From positions 1 to 25,178 of the forward strand of contig CAZTFX010000032.1 in NCBI GenBank assembly GCA_964613095.1: a DNA stretch of 25,178 bases, in the 5' to 3' direction. Within the stretch, counting starts at the first letter, position 1. Each line of letters begins with the position of its first letter. The notes under the pieces were generated by a model, which was not told the DNA's origin, did not search any database, and saw nothing but the letters and a program-made list of their open reading frames with translations. Positions 8,046 through 16,058 of this stretch are shown here, piece by piece. A program made the translations under genes and the position numbers. Source of the stretch: RGIG4576 sp964613095 (GTDB lineage: Bacteria > Bacteroidota > Bacteroidia > Bacteroidales > Muribaculaceae).

Positions 8046-8978
8046 CTAAAAAGGTTTGCGATACTTATCATCAGCACTATCTTCAAGAATGCTCAAATAA
8101 CTTTGATAACGCGAGCGGCTTATATAATGGTTTTCTACAGCTTCAAGTACTGCACAACCCGGTTCATGTGTGTGCGTGCAATTATTATATCTGCAATCTG
8201 CCGACATCTTAAATATTTCTTTAAAATAATGCGCAACTTCCGACTTATCAAAATCAATCGTTCCAAATCCTTTTACACCGGGAGTATCTATCACACATCC
8301 TCCTTCGGGAAGTTCAAACATTTCAGAAAAAGTTGTAGTGTGCATACCGGTATGGTGGGTTTCAGAGACATTTCCAGTCTTTAAATTCAATCCCGGAAGT
8401 ACTAAATTTATAATGGAAGACTTACCTACTCCGGAATTTCCCGACAGAAGCGTTGTTTTCCCTTGTAATATTTCGCGTAATTCATCAAGTCCTTCTCCTT
8501 CCAACGCATTCATTTTTATCACTTTATATCCCACTGTTTCATATAAAGTCTGTACCCCATCTAAATATTCTTGTTCATATTCATCACAAAGTAAATCTAC
8601 CTTATTAATAACAATAGTGGCAGAAACATTATATGCTTCGGCAGTGGCAAGAAAACGATCTATAAAAGTTGTATTGGTTATAGGTTCTTTAAGGGTTACA
8701 ATAAGCAATGCTTGATCTACATTGGCAGCAAGAATCTGTGATTCTTTAGATAAATTGGACGCCCGACGAATTATATAATTACGACGTGGTTCTATACCAA
8801 CAATATAAGACGCACCATCCTTTATAGCCACATCCACAACATCACCCACAGCTACGGGATTAGTAGTGCGAATACCTTTTAGGCGAAAAGTTCCTTTGAT
8901 TTTACAATTCACCAATGTATCATCATTCATTTTGACGACATACCAACTTCCTGTATTTTTTACAACCAAACCTTTCAT
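8046..8978 (-). CDS. rsgA: Ribosome small-subunit-dependent GTPase RsgA
   Basis: This 310-residue circularly permuted GTPase acts late in 30S ribosomal subunit assembly. An N-terminal OB-fold (residues ~1-70) comes first, followed by the permuted G-motifs: NKVDLL (G4) before GNSGVGKSS (G1 P-loop) and DTPGVKGFG (G3). The C-terminal zinc-binding Cys/His cluster is present (CRYNNCTHTHEPGC). The ATG at 8978 is chosen because homologues begin near MKGLVVKNTG. The upstream in-frame extension to 9071 runs through a promoter -7 box and encodes a hydrophobic stretch foreign to the family. It diverges from the DUF2582 gene. Confidence 0.95.
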   Translation of the reverse strand: MKGLVVKNTGSWYVVKMNDDTLVNCKIKGTFRLKGIRTTNPVAVGDVVDVAIKDGASYIVGIEPRRNYIIRRASNLSKESQILAANVDQALLIVTLKEPITNTTFIDRFLATAEAYNVSATIVINKVDLLCDEYEQEYLDGVQTLYETVGYKVIKMNALEGEGLDELREILQGKTTLLSGNSGVGKSSIINLVLPGLNLKTGNVSETHHTGMHTTTFSEMFELPEGGCVIDTPGVKGFGTIDFDKSEVAHYFKEIFKMSADCRYNNCTHTHEPGCAVLEAVENHYISRSRYQSYLSILEDSADDKYRKPF

Positions 8979-8984
8979 TGTCCA

Positions 8985-8992
8985 CAAAGATA
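8985..8992 (-). promoter_or_regulatory. -7 element of rsgA, almost on top of the start codon
   Basis: TATCTTTG on the minus strand ends 6 nt before the rsgA ATG. If it is used, the transcript starts at or within a few bases of the start codon. No matching -33 TTTG is seen at 19-21 bp. A similar TATCTTTTTG lies just upstream. Confidence 0.4.
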
Positions 8993-9074
8993 CAAAAAGA
9001 TACAATAAAAATTCGCTATTAATTATCACAAAAATCACATTTTCAGCGAAAAAACGCATTTTTTCACTCAAACA

Positions 9075-9106
9075 TTTGTTTTAATTTGCAAAAATATGTA
9101 CTTTTG
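9075..9106 (+). promoter_or_regulatory. Promoter of the DUF2582 gene
   Basis: TTTG (9075-9078), a 20-bp spacer and TACTTTTG (9099-9106), followed by CACCC, is a textbook Bacteroidota promoter. It leaves a leader of about 40 nt before the ATG at 9153. Confidence 0.75.
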
Positions 9107-9152
9107 CACCCGTATTTGAGAAAACACTTTTTTATAACTATTTTTTATTAAA

Positions 9153-9353
9153 ATGAACGTAGAAATTATTGGAGAATGGGCTGGCAAAGCATGGACAGCT
9201 CTAAACGAACAAGGTACTTTGAGTATGAAAGGTTTAAAAAAGGCTACTAAGCTTAAAGAAAAAGAACTTTATGCAGCAATCGGTTGGTTGGCACGTGAAG
9301 GCAAACTAAACATTGCAGAAGCCGAAGAAGAAATCATGATTTCGCTTATATAA
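9153..9353 (+). CDS. Winged helix-turn-helix domain protein (DUF2582 type)
   Basis: This 66-residue protein consists of a single winged helix: helix GEWAGKAWTALN, then LSMKGLKKATKLKEKELYAA (helix-turn-helix) and a C-terminal wing (KLNIAEAEEEIMISL). It matches the small DUF2582/wHTH_6 proteins common in Bacteroidales, whose function is not known. The size and fold suggest nucleic acid binding, but no target can be named. It has its own strong promoter and its own terminator, so it is expressed as a single gene. Confidence 0.8.
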   Translation: MNVEIIGEWAGKAWTALNEQGTLSMKGLKKATKLKEKELYAAIGWLAREGKLNIAEAEEEIMISLI

Positions 9354-9380
9354 TTTGATTTCAATTAAAATTTCTATAGA

Positions 9381-9412
9381 AGAAAGGGAAAACTTCATTG
9401 TTTTCCCTTTCT
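9381..9412 (+). terminator. Terminator of the DUF2582 gene
   Basis: A perfect 13-bp stem (AGAAAGGGAAAAC and its complement) with a 6-nt loop lies 27 bp after the stop. The 3' arm runs into TTTGTTAT. The final stem base is also the first base of the purT -33 box. Confidence 0.8.
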
Positions 9413-9442
9413 TTGTTATATGACTTTTATTTACTACTTTTG
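9412..9442 (+). promoter_or_regulatory. Promoter of purT
   Basis: TTTG (9412-9415), a 19-bp spacer and TACTTTTG (9435-9442). The -33 box overlaps the tail of the preceding terminator, so the two signals are fused. Confidence 0.7.
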
Positions 9443-9479
9443 CAACACTTCATTTATTAACAATAAAAACTAATTATAT

Positions 9480-10673
9480 ATGGCTAAAATAGGCTCTGTA
9501 ATGACCAATGTGGGTCGCAAAGCCCTACTACTTGGTAGCGGTGAACTCGGCAAAGAGGTTGCAATAGAACTTATGCGTCTCGGCGTAGAAGTTGTTGCAT
9601 GCGACAAGTACCCCAATGCACCGGCTATGCAAGTAGCACATCATTTCCACGTATTCAATATGCTTGATGGAGAAAAACTTCGTGAAGTCATTGAAATGGA
9701 ACGTCCCGATCATATTATACCCGAAGTAGAAGCTATTGCAACTCCGGTGCTTGTGGAACTGGAAAAAGAAGGCTATCATGTAACGCCAACAGCCAATGCG
9801 GCATGGCTTACTATGAATAGAGAAGGTATTCGCCGCCTTGCAGCCGAAGAACTTGGAATCACAACCTCTCGTTACAAATTTGCATCAACCGAAGAAGAAT
9901 TTCTACAAGCTGTAGAAAAAATAGGTATCCCTTGTGTAGTTAAACCTATAATGAGTTCTTCAGGACACGGACAAAGTACCATCAAAAAACAAGAAGATAT
10001 AAACAAAGCATGGCAAACCGCCCAAGAAGGTGGTCGTGCAGGTGCAGGACGAGTTATTGTAGAGGGGTTTGTCGATTTCGATTATGAAATAACCCTATTG
10101 ACAGTACGAAATCTGATAGGAACTCAATATTGTGAACCGATAGGACATATTCAAATAGACGGAGACTACCGCTATTCTTGGCAACCACAACCTATGACTC
10201 CTGCAGCATTACTTAAAGCTAAAGAAATAGCAAAAAAAGTAACTGATGCACTTGGTGGTTATGGTATTTTCGGAGTAGAAATGTTCATCAAGGGTGATGA
10301 AGTAATTTTCAGTGAAGTTTCACCAAGACCACATGATACCGGTATGGTTACAATGATTTCGCAAGACCAAAGCGAGTTTGCTCTACACGCACGTGCATTA
10401 CTTGGTTTACCTATTCCGTCAATCAAGTTTTATGGTCCATCGGCTTCTCGTGCTATTGTAGTAGAAGGTGAAACCAATCGCATTGAATTTGACAATTTGG
10501 AACAAGTGCTTGCTGAACCGGGCGTACAAATGCGTATTTTCGGGAAACCGGAAATCAACGGACACCGCAGAATGGGTGTTATCCTTGCTACCGATGAATC
10601 GATTGAAGCTGCACGAGAAAAAGCCGAAAGAGCATACGAAGCACTTACAGTAAACGTCCTCCCTCGAGAATAA
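9480..10673 (+). CDS. purT: Formate-dependent phosphoribosylglycinamide formyltransferase
   Basis: This 397-residue ATP-grasp enzyme makes formyl-GAR from GAR, formate and ATP in purine synthesis, as an alternative to the folate-dependent PurN. The N-terminal pre-ATP-grasp domain has LLGSGELGKEVAIE and EVEAIATPVL. The ATP-grasp core has VVKPIMSSSGHGQS (nucleotide-binding loop, residues ~155-170) and VEGFVDFDYEIT. The metal-binding region FSEVSPRPHDTGMVT follows near residue 280. Length matches the family (~390). Family members often begin nearer the second Met (residue 8), so the start is slightly uncertain. It stands alone, with its own promoter and a strong downstream hairpin. Confidence 0.96.
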   Translation: MAKIGSVMTNVGRKALLLGSGELGKEVAIELMRLGVEVVACDKYPNAPAMQVAHHFHVFNMLDGEKLREVIEMERPDHIIPEVEAIATPVLVELEKEGYHVTPTANAAWLTMNREGIRRLAAEELGITTSRYKFASTEEEFLQAVEKIGIPCVVKPIMSSSGHGQSTIKKQEDINKAWQTAQEGGRAGAGRVIVEGFVDFDYEITLLTVRNLIGTQYCEPIGHIQIDGDYRYSWQPQPMTPAALLKAKEIAKKVTDALGGYGIFGVEMFIKGDEVIFSEVSPRPHDTGMVTMISQDQSEFALHARALLGLPIPSIKFYGPSASRAIVVEGETNRIEFDNLEQVLAEPGVQMRIFGKPEINGHRRMGVILATDESIEAAREKAERAYEALTVNVLPRE

Positions 10674-10716
10674 CAAATTTAGTCAATAGTATTCTAAGGA
10701 CTACAACAGAAAACAA

Positions 10717-10769
10717 TGCCGGAAATCTCTTGTTCACCCATAAAGGGCAGTAACATAGAGATTCCGGCA
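10717..10769. terminator. Terminator after purT, convergent with the lipoprotein gene
   Basis: An inverted repeat of TGCCGGAAATCTC and GAGATTCCGGCA (12 bp with one bulged A) encloses further short pairing (TGTT/AACA and CCC/GGG). It is followed by ATTTATTT. It sits between convergent genes and may serve both. Confidence 0.65.
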
Positions 10770-10855
10770 ATTTATTTAGATTCCCATTCAGTTTTCCAGT
10801 TATTTCACTCAAAAAAGCCTTTTGAGAATATGTAAAATACTAGTAATTTTGAATA

Positions 10856-11455
10856 TTACTCCACCGGCGTCCAATTATAACGAACCATTGCTGTTTCAAG
10901 ATTAGCCCAAGAAACATCAATAAAAGAAAGATGAGAACCCTTAAAATACTTAGTATCACAAATAATTTGTTCATCATCCACGCCTACCATTATAACATCT
11001 CTACAATTCTCATTATTTGCAAACGACAACGTTAAAACGCCATTTTTCACAGTCCAATCCCCATAATATTGAACATTATAGGACAAAAAGTTATAACGTC
11101 TTATAGCGAATTCACCATTTATAAAAAATTCACATTCAATTATTGGAATAGAAAGAGACCTAGCTGCATAAACTGCCGCATAAACTACCACATCACAGGA
11201 TTTAAATACACCATTGTCATAAATATTTCTAGCAAAAGAGCTTGCTTCCCACTTGGTAGATGTTAAAATCCTAGTTATGGTACTATCGCTAAATTCAATC
11301 GTTGCCATTACCGTAGTATCTCCTAATATAACTTCGCCTTTAACAGGAACATATTCTTCTTCTGTAATAACCTCCGGTTCATCGTTATTACAAGCAAATA
11401 ATCCTATTGATAAGATAGTAAATATGCTTAATACGGTCCAATTTAATGTTTTCAT
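10856..11455 (-). CDS. Lipocalin-like lipoprotein downstream of C10 peptidase, candidate inhibitor partner
   Basis: This 199-residue lipoprotein has a hydrophobic signal peptide and lipobox (IGLFAC). An acidic linker (NDEPEVITEEEY) follows, then a predominantly beta domain. The TSTKWEASSF strand and DWTVKNGVLTLSF pattern recall lipocalin-like Bacteroidales lipoproteins. It lies 42 bp downstream of the C10 peptidase gene on the same strand, with no terminator between, so co-transcription is likely. In Bacteroides fragilis and streptococci, C10 peptidases are paired with small beta-barrel inhibitors (staphostatin-like, Spi). This protein is larger than those, and no homology is visible, so an inhibitor role is inference. 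Confidence 0.6.
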   Translation of the reverse strand: MKTLNWTVLSIFTILSIGLFACNNDEPEVITEEEYVPVKGEVILGDTTVMATIEFSDSTITRILTSTKWEASSFARNIYDNGVFKSCDVVVYAAVYAARSLSIPIIECEFFINGEFAIRRYNFLSYNVQYYGDWTVKNGVLTLSFANNENCRDVIMVGVDDEQIICDTKYFKGSHLSFIDVSWANLETAMVRYNWTPVE

Positions 11456-11497
11456 AATGTTTAATTATCTAATTTATAAATCTTATTTATTAAAAAA

Positions 11498-12973
11498 TCA
11501 ATCTGGTAGTTCATAGAAATTGTATACCATATAAGTAACGTTATTAAAATGAGATGAGGAGCTACCTTCAGTATAAGTCCAATAAGGACTATATGGTACT
11601 TCTGTATATATCTCATCAGATTCTCCTACTAACAAATAGGTAGAAGATGCATATTGAATATTATCACATATACCATCTTCTCCCCAATTCATAGAAATTC
11701 TACTTCCACTATTTACATATAAATCAACATTTTTTTCATCTCTTCCATCAACAGGTTCTTGAAAACGCCATGACTCAGCGTATCTTAAATCACCATCTGT
11801 TACTATATAATTTGGATTCCATTGGTACGCAACATATGTGCGTTCTATATTCTTGATATATTTATCAATTATAAAAATATGACCTTTGTTTTGATTACTT
11901 TTGGCACAAATCATAACAGGGCTACCATTCATCAGACTTTCCACTAGTTTATCATAACTATAGTTAGATAGAACAGATCGACCTATTTTATAATAGTCAA
12001 AAACACGATTAAAGGCTATAGATAAACTATCTTCTGGTATTGCCGATGCGTAACCAGGACCATAATCGTAATTTATATTTAATTGGAAACCGACAAATGA
12101 TAGAAATTTAGCAGTATTTTCAGTTCCTGTTTCAGTCGACTTTTCACCCATACAATTCCAATCCCCAGCCACATAATTTGAAAAGACCGGAGTAGCACCA
12201 TCTATTGTATCTGTAAAAGTTACTATGTTTGGTATAATAATATTCCTATTATTGTTTTTTCTGAAATGATAAATAATTTGACCGGTTGCTACTGCAGCAC
12301 AACCAACATAACAATGTATCAGATAACGATCATAATTAGGCGAATTTTCATCTTTTTGTTCTATCCATGGGGTATATGTAAACCAAGGGGATTCTTGTCC
12401 CCATTTTGTCTTGATCAAATGGTCTACACGCTGCTGAGAACTCTCTTTAATTGTATCAACTGCAACCCACATCCCCTGCACTCCATCATAAGCAGGCATT
12501 ACTTGATTCATTTGTTTCGGTCCTAGTGCTTTCCAAACTTGGTGAATATGTTGGAGTTGATGATTTTGTTTCAATTCTTTTATATACTCAAACAATCCCT
12601 CTAATGCGCAAACTGACGGCTCTGTTTTATCTGAAACATTAAGTACCCCTTTGTCAGAAGAAGCCAATATAGGTTCCAAACGTTTGTCACCGGAGATTAG
12701 GTCCCAACCATTATTTTCAGCGTATTGAGCCACGTAAGCAAGGGTGTCTCCATTTTCTATTATAGGAGTGATACTGCCAATTGTTTTTCCCTTGCGAGCT
12801 ATGTTTAGGTACTTACACACCATAACAGGAGTAACGGTGTAATTATCGCTTACCGTAGTTTGTTCACTTGAACGTGATAACGCTGTGTTTTCTATCGGTT
12901 CGGTCAATATCATGTTGTCCGAACATGCACTCATCACCATCGCAACAAGTGCAAATAAAATGAAGTTTTTCAT
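11498..12973 (-). CDS. C10-family (streptopain-type) cysteine peptidase, lipoprotein with propeptide
   Basis: This 491-residue C10 peptidase has a lipobox at MVMSAC, so it is probably a membrane-anchored lipoprotein. Residues ~40-135 resemble the Spi/I69 inhibitory prodomain (LISGDKRLEPILASSDKG). The catalytic Cys is in VGCAAVATGQI (~225) and the catalytic His in KGHIFIID (~365). NWGEDG near the end takes the place of the usual NWGWGG loop. It is expected to be made as an inactive zymogen and cleaved. The ATG at 12973 is used because the upstream alternative is a TTG before the signal sequence. A lipocalin-like lipoprotein follows 42 bp downstream. Confidence 0.87.
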   Translation of the reverse strand: MKNFILFALVAMVMSACSDNMILTEPIENTALSRSSEQTTVSDNYTVTPVMVCKYLNIARKGKTIGSITPIIENGDTLAYVAQYAENNGWDLISGDKRLEPILASSDKGVLNVSDKTEPSVCALEGLFEYIKELKQNHQLQHIHQVWKALGPKQMNQVMPAYDGVQGMWVAVDTIKESSQQRVDHLIKTKWGQESPWFTYTPWIEQKDENSPNYDRYLIHCYVGCAAVATGQIIYHFRKNNNRNIIIPNIVTFTDTIDGATPVFSNYVAGDWNCMGEKSTETGTENTAKFLSFVGFQLNINYDYGPGYASAIPEDSLSIAFNRVFDYYKIGRSVLSNYSYDKLVESLMNGSPVMICAKSNQNKGHIFIIDKYIKNIERTYVAYQWNPNYIVTDGDLRYAESWRFQEPVDGRDEKNVDLYVNSGSRISMNWGEDGICDNIQYASSTYLLVGESDEIYTEVPYSPYWTYTEGSSSSHFNNVTYMVYNFYELPD

Positions 12974-13072
12974 TTTATTTCTCTTAAACAAATATTATTA
13001 TAAAACACATTTACAAATATATGAAATAAATTAAAAGAAGTTGTGTGTAATTCGTGAAATAGAGTCAGTAGA

Positions 13073-13080
13073 CAAAAGTA
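13073..13080 (-). promoter_or_regulatory. -7 element of the C10 peptidase operon
   Basis: TACTTTTG on the minus strand, about 100 bp before the peptidase ATG. No TTTG at the expected -33 distance was found, so the promoter may be weak or activator-dependent. A weaker TATATTTG lies closer to the gene. Confidence 0.35.
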
Positions 13081-13124
13081 TTTAAGCAACTTTAACATAG
13101 GTATAATTAGAAGTACTTCTACAA

Positions 13125-13169
13125 CATAAAAAGACTTCTTGAAGAATCCAATCAAGAAGTCTTTTTATG
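13125..13169. terminator. Strong terminator behind the TlpA-like gene
   Basis: A perfect 17-bp stem (CATAAAAAGACTTCTTG and its complement) with an 11-nt loop. It lies 20 bp after the stop of the TlpA-like gene and ahead of the C10 peptidase promoter. It separates the two transcripts on the minus strand. Confidence 0.85.
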
Positions 13170-13189
13170 TTTATCATTTGACTTTCAAA

Positions 13190-14197
13190 TTATTCATCTT
13201 CCATTTCAAAGTCAACAGCCTCTTTCAGTGCTTTACCTTGCTTTCCACGAGAAATGATTGTTCCGTCTGGAGCAAATAGGATAATGTGAGGTATTCCGGA
13301 AATACCATAAAGGTCGGTTGGAATAGCTTGTGCATCAAGAATTACAGGCCATTCAATTTTTAAATCCTCCATAGCCTTCTTTGTATCTTCAACTTTATCC
13401 CATACTGCAACACCAAGCACAGTCAAACCCTTGTTTTTATGCTTCTCAAGGATTTCCTTTATTACAGGAATTTCGCGACGACAAGGACCGCACCAACTAG
13501 CCCAAAAATCGACCAAAACATAGTTACCCTTTCCCACAAAATCAGAAAGTTTTTGTTCTGTTCCATCTTCGGCTGTAATAGTGAAATCGGTAAACGGTTT
13601 TCCTTCGGCTGTAAGTTCCAACTGATTAAAAGCCTTAACTTGTTTTGCAATGCGTGTATAGTTAGCATAATTAGCAGGAGCTTGAGCTAAAGCAGAATCA
13701 AGTTGAGCCTTGTTTTCATATTTATAAAACATTGCTTGTATAAACGCATAATATCCTACAGGATTTTCTTTGTTTGCTTCATAAGCCTTATCAAGAGTAT
13801 TGATAAAATTAACATACTTAACCGAGTCGTTTACGGTTGTATCTCTCATTACCGAGCCTAACTCTTCATTAAATGCCTCAAATGCCACATTCAACGGAGT
13901 ACCTGCAGCGTTACCTAGAGTATCAATTGTAACATCACCCGGTTCTACAACAAATTGCACACGACCTTTACTTGTAGCAAGTCTTGCCACAAAAGGTGTA
14001 TTAACAACTCCTTCAAAACGAACACATTTATTTTTCACTTCGGCACTATCAAGGGTTTCTCCCGTATCATAATTCATAAGATAAGCCTTTTTTCCATCAT
14101 TATCGGCATTCTTAAATACGGCTGTTACCGAATACTTGTTGTTTTCGCATGACATCATTGTCAATGCTGTCAACGCCATAAAAAGTAATTTCTTCAT
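13190..14197 (-). CDS. TlpA/ResA-like thiol-disulfide oxidoreductase lipoprotein (DUF4369 type)
   Basis: This 335-residue lipoprotein has a signal peptide with lipobox (LTMMSC). An N-terminal DUF4369-like beta domain (residues ~25-120) and a helical linker come before the C-terminal thioredoxin fold. The redox motif WCGPC lies near residue 235, in the context VDFWASWCGPCRREIP, with the cis-Pro in GIPHIILF. Such proteins reduce disulfides of periplasmic or membrane partners in Bacteroidales. The substrate is unknown. It sits between two C10 cysteine peptidases, whose active-site Cys would need to be reduced, but the gene has its own terminator, so a shared role is only a hypothesis. Confidence 0.88.
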   Translation of the reverse strand: MKKLLFMALTALTMMSCENNKYSVTAVFKNADNDGKKAYLMNYDTGETLDSAEVKNKCVRFEGVVNTPFVARLATSKGRVQFVVEPGDVTIDTLGNAAGTPLNVAFEAFNEELGSVMRDTTVNDSVKYVNFINTLDKAYEANKENPVGYYAFIQAMFYKYENKAQLDSALAQAPANYANYTRIAKQVKAFNQLELTAEGKPFTDFTITAEDGTEQKLSDFVGKGNYVLVDFWASWCGPCRREIPVIKEILEKHKNKGLTVLGVAVWDKVEDTKKAMEDLKIEWPVILDAQAIPTDLYGISGIPHIILFAPDGTIISRGKQGKALKEAVDFEMEDE

Positions 14198-14239
14198 TTT
14201 TCTCTCGTTTATTTGATCTATTAATTATTTCCTAAACCA

Positions 14240-14247
14240 CAAAGATA
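14240..14247 (-). promoter_or_regulatory. -7 element of the TlpA-like gene
   Basis: TATCTTTG followed by TGG on the minus strand, 42 bp before the ATG. The nearest TTTTG upstream is at about 24 bp, longer than usual, so the -33 box is not assigned. Confidence 0.4.
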
Positions 14248-14322
14248 CATAAGCATTTTGAATTTTCATTCCAAAACTGTTATTTTTTACCATTTCTTTT
14301 TATTGTATAAAAAGTTTCTCAC

Positions 14323-14330
14323 TATATTTG
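14323..14330 (+). promoter_or_regulatory. -7 element of the second C10 peptidase gene
   Basis: TATATTTG ends 24 bp before the ATG at 14355. A candidate -33 ATTG lies 17 bp upstream, slightly short. It supports 14355, and not an upstream codon at 14328, as the start. Confidence 0.4.
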
Positions 14331-14354
14331 TATAATATATATACCCTATCATTT

Positions 14355-15968
14355 ATGAAAACAATAAATTTGCCAACAACTATTATATTAATTTTAATCT
14401 CTCTAATTTTAGGAACGTATGCCAAAGCAGAAAAGCCATTAGTCGTTAAACCGTTAATTAAATCGCGATGGCATCAAAGTACACCTTATAACGAGGCATG
14501 CCCCTTTGGTTTAAAATGGGGAAAAACTCCTCCGGGTTGTGGTGCAGTTGCTGCCGGACAAATTCTTAACCTTCATCGCACACTGAAAAAAGCTTTCGGA
14601 CTTAAAGCTTATTATAGCCTTAACAACAAACACAGAGGTGATTCCATGCTTATCTTAAAAGATTTTGATAAATGTAAGTTCGATTGGGGAAACATAAGAA
14701 ACAATTATATGTTTTACAAACACAAACCCGATTATACTGAACGTCAGGCAAAAGCCGTATCCGACTATCTTTCTCAAATTGGAATAGCCATGCACACACA
14801 CTATAATGACGGAGGAAGTTCGTCGGTAGCCAATGGAAGTACATTATGGGGACTACATCATCATCTGCACCTTACGCCGAAGGCGGTAGTAAGACATCGT
14901 TGCCATTACACAACCGAAGAATGGAAAACATTGATAAACGAACAACTCAAGGCAGGAAAACCTGTATATTATGCCGCAAGTCACAACTTTTTAGACAATA
15001 ATGGAAAACAGCAACGAAAAGGACATGCTTTCATAATCGATGGAATCAATAAAGATGGGAAATATCATGTAAATTACGGACATGGAAGTAACAACGACAG
15101 ATATGTAGATATTAACATAATGAATTACTATTCTTATGAATTTCCCGGAAACAGACACACTTGTTATGAAAACTCGCAACGCATGATTACCGATTTTTAT
15201 CAAACAGAAAACGATACCATTTATCCTATGCGTTCAGTTATGATAGAAGCTCCTTTTGTTATCAACAACAACCAATATAAAAATGAATGGGTAGTTTTAG
15301 CCGGACAAAAATTTTCCTATAAAACAGCAATTGAGAACTATAATATACTCAGAGAAGATATTCAATATACATTAGGTGTTTTTAAAAACGACGAATTATA
15401 TACGATTCTTGAGATAAGACCTATTGACTTGCCTCGAATAGGAAAAAGACAAATCGGAGCCTCCTGTACAATGCCGGAAGGCTTGGAAAACGGAGATTAT
15501 ATACTTTGTTTATTGACACGTTCACAAGCACATCCTCGTTGGGTTAAAGCTATTGAATGTTTACCTTCCACAATAAAAATGAAAATTGATAATGAAAGAG
15601 CAATACTTACTTTACCACCAAACCGAACATTGCCATCACGTTTGTATTTAAGAGAACCCATAAGTGAAGTAAAAGTACCGGAATCAAATGGTAAAAGTTT
15701 TAAATTGGCTTTAAAAAATCCATCCGACAACAATTTTGACAGCCATTTCATCATAGACATAACAATAGGTGAAAACATCCACTCTTTTAAATTAAATGCT
15801 TCGGTATATTCCAATAGTGAAGTAGACTATCACATTACGATTCCTCAAGCAGTATTTGAGTCAAATAGTAAAGAATATAAAATAGACGTTAGGTACTATG
15901 AACAAAATAATCGTAGTTACCAACCATTAGGTCTCACAGAACCACCTATCGAGGAATTACGCCCCTAA
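14355..15968 (+). CDS. C10-family cysteine peptidase lacking the inhibitory propeptide
   Basis: This 537-residue C10 peptidase has a signal peptide (residues 1-~25) that leads straight into the mature enzyme. The substrate-side motif SRWHQSTPYNEACP is at ~37-50, the catalytic Cys is Cys62 in PPGCGAVAAGQI and the catalytic His is near 224 in KGHAFIIDG. No Spi/I69 prodomain is present. The usual NWGWGG loop reads NYGHGS here, changing two Trp positions. After ~290 it carries beta-rich domains, probably Ig-like, with no recognisable sorting tail. The ATG at 14355 follows a -7 box and gives a clean signal peptide. Secretion is expected, but activity is uncertain because of the loop changes. Confidence 0.85.
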   Translation: MKTINLPTTIILILISLILGTYAKAEKPLVVKPLIKSRWHQSTPYNEACPFGLKWGKTPPGCGAVAAGQILNLHRTLKKAFGLKAYYSLNNKHRGDSMLILKDFDKCKFDWGNIRNNYMFYKHKPDYTERQAKAVSDYLSQIGIAMHTHYNDGGSSSVANGSTLWGLHHHLHLTPKAVVRHRCHYTTEEWKTLINEQLKAGKPVYYAASHNFLDNNGKQQRKGHAFIIDGINKDGKYHVNYGHGSNNDRYVDINIMNYYSYEFPGNRHTCYENSQRMITDFYQTENDTIYPMRSVMIEAPFVINNNQYKNEWVVLAGQKFSYKTAIENYNILREDIQYTLGVFKNDELYTILEIRPIDLPRIGKRQIGASCTMPEGLENGDYILCLLTRSQAHPRWVKAIECLPSTIKMKIDNERAILTLPPNRTLPSRLYLREPISEVKVPESNGKSFKLALKNPSDNNFDSHFIIDITIGENIHSFKLNASVYSNSEVDYHITIPQAVFESNSKEYKIDVRYYEQNNRSYQPLGLTEPPIEELRP

Positions 15969-15992
15969 AAAACACAACTTATTTAAAAAAGA

Positions 15993-16016
15993 GAGTCGCT
16001 ATAAATATAGCGACTC
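15993..16016. terminator. Terminator between convergent C10 peptidase and gdhA genes
   Basis: A perfect 10-bp stem (GAGTCGCTAT / ATAGCGACTC) with an AAAT loop. On the minus strand it is followed by TCTTTTTT, so it mainly ends gdhA. It may also stop the plus-strand transcript. Confidence 0.75.
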
Positions 16017-16058
16017 CCATAACCCTAATTACCTCAATAAATTTAAAACCTTTTCTTA

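Noticed and set aside
7917..8384. Plus-strand open frame of 155 codons across the zapB-like/rsgA gap
   Set aside because: It overlaps the rsgA C-terminal zinc region in antisense and has a composition typical of non-coding AT-rich frames.
8979..9071. N-terminal extension of RsgA by 31 residues
   Set aside because: The first codon is TTG, the peptide is hydrophobic and foreign to RsgA, and it overlaps promoter elements.
12970..13155. Minus-strand 61-codon frame upstream of the C10 peptidase
   Set aside because: It runs through the 17-bp terminator hairpin and the peptidase leader, and the hydrophobic peptide is unlike any known small protein.
13125..13169. Inverted repeat considered as an invertible promoter (phase switch)
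   Set aside because: The arms are joined by an 11-nt loop with no promoter between them, so it fits a terminator. The other strong hairpins have similarly short loops.
13462..13668. Minus-strand 68-codon frame within the TlpA-like gene
   Set aside because: It is out of frame with a clear thioredoxin domain and shows no independent signals.
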